Shown here: positions 58,110 to 64,000 of the stretch, in pieces
How positions within the stretch are numbered: the first letter of the stretch is position 1
Layout of the letters: the number at the start of each line of letters is the position of its first letter
Assembly: GCA_018907035.1 (NCBI GenBank)
Contig: JACCIC010000142.1
Span: 558,001 to 622,000 of the forward strand
Length of the DNA stretch: 64,000 bases
Source: Sycobia sp. Sy_11
Lineage: Eukaryota; Arthropoda; Insecta; Hymenoptera; Epichrysomallidae
Reading direction: 5' to 3'
Notes under the pieces: generated by a model
Database searches by the model: none
Seen by the model: only the letters and a program-made list of their open reading frames with translations
Told to the model about the DNA's origin: nothing
Program-made: the position numbers and the translations under genes

Positions 58110-58790
58110 TATGAGTCAGAACATTCTTTACTTTGGAGAGGCCAGCCTCATTTTATTGAGGAGGCACCAGGATTCCACATCTTCAATATAACTCTCGTCT
58201 ATCCTTTCATTCTGTCTACACGATTATCCCTCCACAAAGAGCGCGAGGTCATCAGCACAAGCAATGACTTTACATCTCAGTCCTCAGAGCTCGCACAGTA
58301 GAGTTGGACTAAGAACTGATCCCTGGGGGCATTCCTTATTGATCGATAAGTTTTTCTTCCCCAAAGCCATCTCTTACGAGGACTCGACGTCCCTTCAATT
58401 AATCCCTGATTAATTTATAGAGACTCCTGGGGCATTTTTTTCTTTACAATGCTGTTCAAGGCGCCCTTTATGATTGACTCACAGACTTACGCAACTGAAC
58501 TATGGCGTCCTCTGTGGAGCGACTTACCGAATTCCCTTGGAGATAATTTTGTATTAATAATCCTGTCTAGATTGTTCAGTATTAGAGCTTCTAGGGCTTT
58601 ACCTAATATTGGCAATATATATGTGGGTCTATACGCTGCAGGGTATTCAGGCTCTTCGTCTACCCCCTTGCCTTATAGTATCAACTTGGTCAACCTTCCA
58701 CTCGACAGGGAAGACTAAAAATCTTGGGCACGAGTGATATAAGTTGATTAGGTCCTATCTGATGGTCAACAGTGCTGTTCGAATGATGGC
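58110..58790 (-). pseudogene. R1-clade LINE reverse transcriptase fragment inserted in Gypsy remains
   Basis: Reads LINLYHSCPRFLVFPVEWKV (~58,690-58,750), then, through many stops, ECPQGSVLSPTLL (~58,320), VIACADDLALFVEG (~58,260), in which both catalytic aspartates remain, and LLNKMRLASPK (~58,140). Related to the copy at 5.9-6.7 kb but independently decayed. Confidence 0.7.
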
Positions 58791-58899
58791 CAAGTTGAAT
58801 GCCTTACCCAGCTTTATCTATAACGCTTTATCTATAATCTTTATCTTTATGTATAACGCTCTTTCTGGAACCTCCAAGTGGCTGTTAGCGAGCACACCG

Positions 58900-58995
58900 A
58901 AAAAAACTGGAACCACTATGTGAAAGTTGTAAGCGACGGAGCTTGTTCAACATAATATTCTTGAAGCAATCGATAAGTTTCTGCTATGCATTTTT
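58900..58995 (-). pseudogene. mariner N-terminal fragment
   Basis: KKCIAETYRLLQEYYVEQA and PSLTTF match the helix-turn-helix start of mariner transposase, as in the copy at 63.55 kb. Directly fused to Gypsy RNase H. Confidence 0.6.
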
Positions 58996-58999
58996 TGTT

Positions 59000-59440
59000 C
59001 CACTGTTGGAGCTCCAGTGCCCAGTGCGCTAACCAACCCGCAAGCTCTCTCCATTTTTTTAACCACCTTAACACATTGTGATTTTTGATTACTGTAAATT
59101 TTTACTCATTCCAGTTTGGACGTAACTTCTTAATCGCCCATATAACGGGTAAAAATTATTTTGCAGTGGTTGAATAGTAGATATTAGCCACCAAGAGACT
59201 CACATAAACAACCGAGCGCTCGTCGTCGTTGGTCTCCTGCGTCAAAACGACTATTCACATAGTTGTTGCCACTTGCGTGGCTTTGTACGCTGAACTGTTT
59301 CGCAAAATTCGCCAATACCGGAGCTTCGGTAACCGCTCGTTTCAAGTCTTTTAAAACCTCCCGCTTCTCGTCTCCCCACTACTACGCTTGACTTTTCTGT
59401 AAGAGCTTTACCAGTGGTATTTTGAGCTCAGAATCTCTGT
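59000..59440 (-). pseudogene. Gypsy (second family) RT-RNase H fragment
   Basis: KIPLVKLLQKS, LKDLKRAVTEAPVLANFAKQ, FSVQSHASG, then after a shift VIWAIKKLRPNWNE and KFTVIKNHNVLRWL, LAHWALELQQW. This is the connection and RNase H domain. The DASG acidic residue reads HASG, so the enzyme is dead. Confidence 0.7.
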
Positions 59441-60140
59441 ATATAATACATGCGTCCAGTTCTATCTCTAAACGCGCCGCCCCCGTATATACCGCGTTCC
59501 TAGTATCACAATCGCTGCAACCGCACTTCGTCTCATACAAACGATCTTCCACCTCGCGGACTTGATCTGGCGTAAATCATGCATATTTGTTTATCGAGTT
59601 GTCGAACTCCCGTTCGACAAGGGCTCGAGCACCTCCGGCGATCCTCCGTTTCGTCTTACTGTCTTACGTACTCCCAAGCAGCAGAATTTTTCTTCCAATA
59701 CGACCTCGCATCCTCGTTTATTATGATTTTCGACGTCGCAGAAAAGTGTACGCATTTAACACAGGTGCATCGCGTGCCCGCATTACAATAGGGCATCTTG
59801 GTACTTTATATTGAATGACCGTGGCAGCCTATTACGAGCGGCAGATACAGTTCAGCGTGAACCGTCCGTTGCTGCAGTCCAGATCAATTCCGGCCACAAG
59901 GTTGTCCGGCTTCACTTGCTTCATCGTCGCTCGATGGTGCCGTCGTCCCCAATTTTCGCTCGCAATTTCCCTAGTATTTTAGTTCCTCGTGGTCATTTAC
60001 CACATTTAGACCGGGTTCTCTTGGCGTTACATCTACATCTTCCTGCGTCACGGCTCTCATTGTATCCCAATCATTTCACGAAACTAGCGCGTTTTACGGT
60101 TCTGATTCGGCGAAATCCGCGCGTAACTATCGTGGTGGGT
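59441..60140. other. GC-richer sequence, no gene supported
   Basis: Several overlapping 60-110-codon frames on the plus strand show no recognisable domain. May be further retroelement debris. Confidence 0.45.
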
Positions 60141-60144
60141 TAGT

Positions 60145-60235
60145 CAGATTGCACTTCACTAATAAAGAATTTTTTCAGCTAATATATATTTATTTCAGAT
60201 AAGTCTACTTTAAATAAGCGCACTCTGACAGTCAT
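60145..60235 (-). repeat. PLE terminal fragment
   Basis: AATTTTTTCAGCTAATATA, an AGATAAGTCTAC block and CACTCTGACAGTCATTATAA match the PLE edge seen at 10,600-10,690. Confidence 0.55.
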
Positions 60236-60490
60236 TATAATTTTCAATCAATTATATATTGATATGTATTAGTATGGATGTAAATATATATTGATATTAT
60301 CATGTACTAATTTCAATTTATTTAATTGTATAAATGTTTAATTTATCTAAAAGTACGACCAATAGAAATATTTATTGACTTACTTAATTCTCATGGTAAA
60401 ATGTTAGATACTGTAATGTACAAAAAAAGAATTATACATACTATTTTGACTTATGTTGTTGATGATGAGTGATCATTTTTTATAATTCGA

Positions 60491-60694
60491 ATGGGTCTAG
60501 CCACTCTTAAGAAAATTGCCGAGAACGATTTTCTACCGAGGAAGAAATTGACAGAACTGGAGGAAAATGATCCGTATATGTCGATTGTTAATAAGCTGGT
60601 CAATACTCGATGTGGTGCGAAAATTTTAGCAAAACTTGACGATAATATTAAAGTTTTAATTTTTTACCAGAAAAGATATCATCAGCAATATTAA
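60491..60694 (+). CDS. small open frame of unknown function (67 aa)
   Basis: Starts MGLATLKKIAENDFLPRKKL and continues ELEENDPYMSIVNKLVNTRC, GAKILAKLDDNIKVLIF. The alternating hydrophobic pattern and VNTRCGAKILAKLDD resemble a short beta-barrel-like protein found in some insect mobile elements. I cannot name it. The C-terminal residues look frameshifted. Neighbours are PLE and LTR debris. Confidence 0.35.
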   Translation: MGLATLKKIAENDFLPRKKLTELEENDPYMSIVNKLVNTRCGAKILAKLDDNIKVLIFYQKRYHQQY

Positions 60695-60699
60695 AGAGT

Positions 60700-61103
60700 C
60701 AAGAATGTTTAGGAAGGAGAGCAGAGTGGGGAGAGAGGGGAGCGGAGTCGTCGCGCAGAGGAGAGTATTTTTCGTTTTTTAGTCGTGTATTGAGAGAGCA
60801 GCAAGAAGCCACGTGCGTCCGAGCCGCGTAGGAAACGAAGGTTTTGTTTTCGGGGCTTCGCGCACGTGTTCGAGACGTTACGGGAGAAAGCCGGTACTCG
60901 TGCAAAAGCCCGCGCCGTGCGTAACGACGCGTCCCAGGCTGTAGAGGAGCAAGTGCATATTCCGCATAGCTCCGCTGCCGACGAATATAGATTCCCCGCA
61001 CGGCGAAAAGCAAGAGCTACGTGGGTTGCGCGCGGGCCGCACGGGAACGGCCGCGCGTCGGTATTAGAACGGGAATTCGTACAATCGAACCCACCCCGTT
61101 ACA
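60700..61103 (+). repeat. LTR-like fragment ending CCGTTACA before a (AT)n array
   Basis: GC-rich ~400 bp whose right end CCCCGTTACA adjoins ATATAT, as in the LTR-like element at 32,088-32,941. The left end was not found. Confidence 0.4.
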
Positions 61104-61449
61104 ATATATATATATATATATATATATATTAGCTAAAATAATTACGGTCAGACACTTTAATAAAATAAAGTACGAAAAAAGAAATAAGCTGAAAAGTAAA
61201 TTTGAGCATTTAAAAAATATAAAATACTCTCAAATAAATAATATTTATAATAATAATAAAAATTGATTTAAACATTTAACACATATTACGATGCCAAAAG
61301 AATCATAAAAAAATTAATATCCTTTCAAAAAGTATAAAATTTGGAATATCTTAATTAAATATTAAATTCCCTGTTAGTTACAATAACGATATGAAAAAAC
61401 AATGTAACAATTTAAAAAAAAAAAAAAAATTCAAAAAGATTTGAAAATT

Positions 61450-62265
61450 ATATGAAAAGTAACATCATACATGAATACAAAACAGTCAATAATTTCTTAA
61501 AAGAGAACACAAATATTATATTCCAAAATGCAGATAAACGTAATGTAATAGTAGCATCTGACAAGAAAAAATATATTAATAAAATTATAATGATGATAGA
61601 GGTTAACAGAACTTATAAGAAAATTCAGAATCCACAATTAATAGCCTACAAAATAAATTGTAATATTTAGTAAAAGAATGGAAAAATATATCTTATATTA
61701 ATGAAATTACGTTTACATATTAAAATACGAAAATGGTACAATAGGCTAATGTTATGGGGTTCCCAAAATTCACAAATAGCAATTGAGATATAGAATGATA
61801 ATATCATCAATTAATTTTCAAATATAAAATATTGCATGATTTTTATCAAATATATTAGTTAAGATCGTTGGAAAAATCAACTCTTATGTTAAAGATAATT
61901 GGAGTTTTTATGAAGCAGTCAAAGATATTAATATTCCGAATATTTGTAAGATGATTTCATTGGATGTACTATCTTTATTTACAAATATACCATTAGATTT
62001 ATTTAAAGAAATTATAGAAAAAAATGGGCAGAAATTTACATATACGCAAAAGATGAATTTATAAAGGCAATATATTTTTTAATAATAAGTTTTCAATTTT
62101 TCAAACATCATTTTTTCTTTTCAAAATAATTTTCGTGTACAAAAATATGGCTGTTTAATGGGATCACCTTTATCAGGATCACTTTGATTGCTTATCTGGT
62201 AATGGAAAAATTTGAAAATATTGCATTAAATTAGTCAAATTTTTAACCAATTATCTATAAACGTC
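61450..62265 (+). pseudogene. Penelope-like element, reverse transcriptase N-terminal part
   Basis: FLKENTNIIFQNADKRNVIV and KKYINKIIMMIEVNRTYKKI are the usual PLE start of RT, followed through several frames by MISLDVLSLFTNIPLDLFKE (RT motif A, Asp present) and YGCLMGSPLSG. At least five breaks. The catalytic YxDD part is missing. Confidence 0.75.
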
Positions 62266-62890
62266 ATATTGATAACATCTTTACAATTGTATCTTCGAAT
62301 CTTCGAATCGTCGAATATGCACACAATAGATACGCACGCAATTCAACACACGGCGAATACGCACTCCATTAATAAACAACACTTACGCGCGCGGACAACG
62401 ACACATATACACAACAAATATGCAGTTCTACACACTGTGAATGTACCCAATGCAATGTACGAAAACGTAGATTTTCACAAGCGCGGAGAACGCGGAAATT
62501 TCGAAGTCGTGGTAGCGTACTTTTCAGCTGAAGGGTGGAGCCAGTAGTAATCTTTCGTCAACTGTCAAATCCACGGTTCATCTTTGAGAGAGGGGGGATA
62601 CCTGGGTTCCAACGGTCAACTGGCGGAGACTCAAGCTCTAATCCGGCAACGTCTTCCAGAGGCACGTACGTACACGCCATATAAATTTCTCTTTTAATTT
62701 GGGACCATATCTCTCTGCGCGTTCGGAGAGGCACGCTATTCCGTGTTCTAAGCACACGACCAGAAATACTCTCAAGCGCCAGTTTACAACTTATAAGCGA
62801 CTGTATACGCTTCATATTTCTGGTAGTTTGTTTTTGTCTTCTTGTCTTGTTCTCTTACTACCAGTGTATAGCAACTGCATGTCGAATTGC
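62266..62890. other. no gene supported
   Basis: GC-richer stretch. A minus-strand 85-codon frame (62,558-62,815) has no recognised domain. Confidence 0.45.
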
Positions 62891-62892
62891 CC

Positions 62893-63070
62893 AAACACTG
62901 TTATTAGAGTAAAAATAAATTGGTACAGAAAACCTACATCGTCAGGTAGGTTGTTAAATTTTAACTCACACCATCTTTTCGGAAACAAAAATTGTCTAAC
63001 GTAGAATATGCAATCTACCTAATGGATTTCATACGACAAAAAATACAAGTCATCTCATAAATAGGCAGAC
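62893..63070 (+). pseudogene. Penelope-like element fragment
   Basis: KINWYRKPTSSGRLLNFNSH followed by FGNK matches the post-catalytic RT segment of the 53-kb copy (NWYRKPTWSGRFFDFN). Decays quickly afterwards. Confidence 0.65.
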
Positions 63071-63394
63071 GCAAGCAATTAATCTTCAGAAAAATCAAAA
63101 GCAATTATTTAACATAGCGCTGAGATCTACAAAAAAAATAGAAGGAACAAATTTTCAAGATACGTTTGATCTTCGATATAGAGATTAAAATCACAGGGCG
63201 CTTCTCAATATTCCTACATCAACAAGAGTACCTATGCAGGCGCTCTACTACCTTCGGCATCAGGTGGCCTGAAAGGGTGGAGCTCATTTCGCTGATGATA
63301 TGAGTATTGTACAACCACCTTTGGGTCGTACAATTAACACGCATTAATTTAATTTTTAAAATAGTGAGTATTAAAATAATAAAAATAAACTGTA

Positions 63395-63520
63395 TTCTAT
63401 GTTAGCAAAGGACAACCTGACTGTCCCCACCACCTTCAATTTAAATTTTCTTTCGATGGACAACGTTTCAAAATACTACTGTTTATCTTCGAGAACTAAA
63501 TTTAATTTAATGGCCTTTTA
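63395..63520 (-). repeat. PLE unique segment with decayed ribozyme-like motif
   Basis: AAAGGACAACCTGACTGTCC and CAACGTTTCAAAATACTACT parallel the centre of the foldbacks at 23.4 and 26.1 kb. The GAAAC half survives (63,465-63,469, minus strand), but the CTGATGAG half does not. Confidence 0.5.
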
Positions 63521-63544
63521 CAGTATTTCGATTTGAAAAAAAGT

Positions 63545-64000
63545 GTAGCAGGAACTTATCGATTGCTTCAAGAATGTTATGGAAAACATGCTTCATCGCT
63601 TACAACATGTAAAGACTAGTTTCAGAGATTTAGAAGTGCAGATGCTTATGTTAATGACAATGAACGTTCTGAAGAACCGAAAATGTTCGAATATAGTGAA
63701 TTGCAAGCAATACTGGACGAAAATTCAGCTCAAACGCGGAAAGAACGCGCTAAAAAGGTAGAAGTTAATGACACAGCAGTAGGCCGATGTTTACATGCAA
63801 TGTAAAAGGTTCATAAAGAAGTAAAATGGATGCCACGCAACAAAATGTGTCAGTATGAATCGATATAACATCGAACTGTTTTTGCTTACTAGGCACAAAA
63901 AGTCATGGATGGACTCAGGCCAATCATCCACATCGACACGAAAACGGAATATCCACGGCCAAAAGATATTGCTGTGCACTTGGTGGGATCAAAAAGGTGT
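63545..64000 (+). pseudogene. mariner transposase, N-terminal and central pieces, runs off the window
   Basis: TYRLLQECYGKHASSLTTCK, FQRFRSADAYVNDNERSEEP and FEYSELQAILDENSAQTRKE form the paired helix-turn-helix region. After a deletion and shifts, SWMDSGQSSTSTRKRNIHG and LLCTWWDQKGV give the start of the catalytic domain. The first catalytic Asp block is missing in between. Confidence 0.75.

Noticed and set aside
62558..62815. 85-codon minus-strand frame as a host exon.
   Set aside because: No splice sites or recognised domain; the flanks are transposon fragments.

Overview
The window looks like nuclear DNA of an insect, most likely a hymenopteran such as an ant. It is AT-rich and full of (TA)n, (GA)n and (ATT)n arrays, and it carries R1-clade LINEs, mariners, Penelope-like elements (PLEs), Copia and Gypsy elements. 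The species is an inference; no cellular RNA gene or bacterial-type gene is present.

The only host gene I can support lies on the minus strand as four exons: 46,258-46,399, 45,679-45,945, 21,804-22,058 and 719-917. Splice sites are canonical and the phases join without a break. The sequence resembles UNC80, the large scaffold protein of the NALCN sodium-leak channel complex (moderate confidence). The other ~45 kb is then mostly introns of about 23.6 kb and 20.9 kb, filled with transposon debris.

Left third (1-21 kb): a small inverted-repeat element with a partial second copy; an R1-type LINE tail and a longer degraded R1-type LINE (5.5-8.0 kb) containing a snap-back palindrome; a folded-back PLE remnant; and an 8.5-kb Gypsy-class element on the minus strand. 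This element has LTR remnants, CCHC-rich gag, two tandem retropepsin-like domains, RT, RNase H, integrase and an env-like gene resembling the class III glycoprotein of chuviruses. Frameshifts and stops break it, and a truncated mariner replaces its 5' end.

Middle (21-36 kb): a near-textbook hammerhead ribozyme at 21.54 kb, PLE-derived foldbacks at 23.2 and 25.8 kb, and a structured repeat at 29.7-30.7 kb in which the same GAGG-CGCT-CCTC core recurs inside five long hairpins with covarying arms. A shorter relative sits in a solo-LTR-like element inserted in a (TA)n array at 32.09-32.94 kb.

Right (36-64 kb): a 7.26-kb Copia element with a 5-bp target duplication and a 5' LTR matching the 3' LTR for only its first 27 bases; R1-clade fragments; three PLE fragments with reverse transcriptase or GIY-YIG domains; LTR-like insertions in (TA)n arrays; a rearranged second Gypsy family; and two more mariner fragments. 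No transposable element here appears able to act on its own. The most interesting parts are the noncoding structured RNAs (hammerhead, hairpin array, PLE ribozyme-like motifs) and the Gypsy element with tandem proteases and a chuvirus-like envelope.
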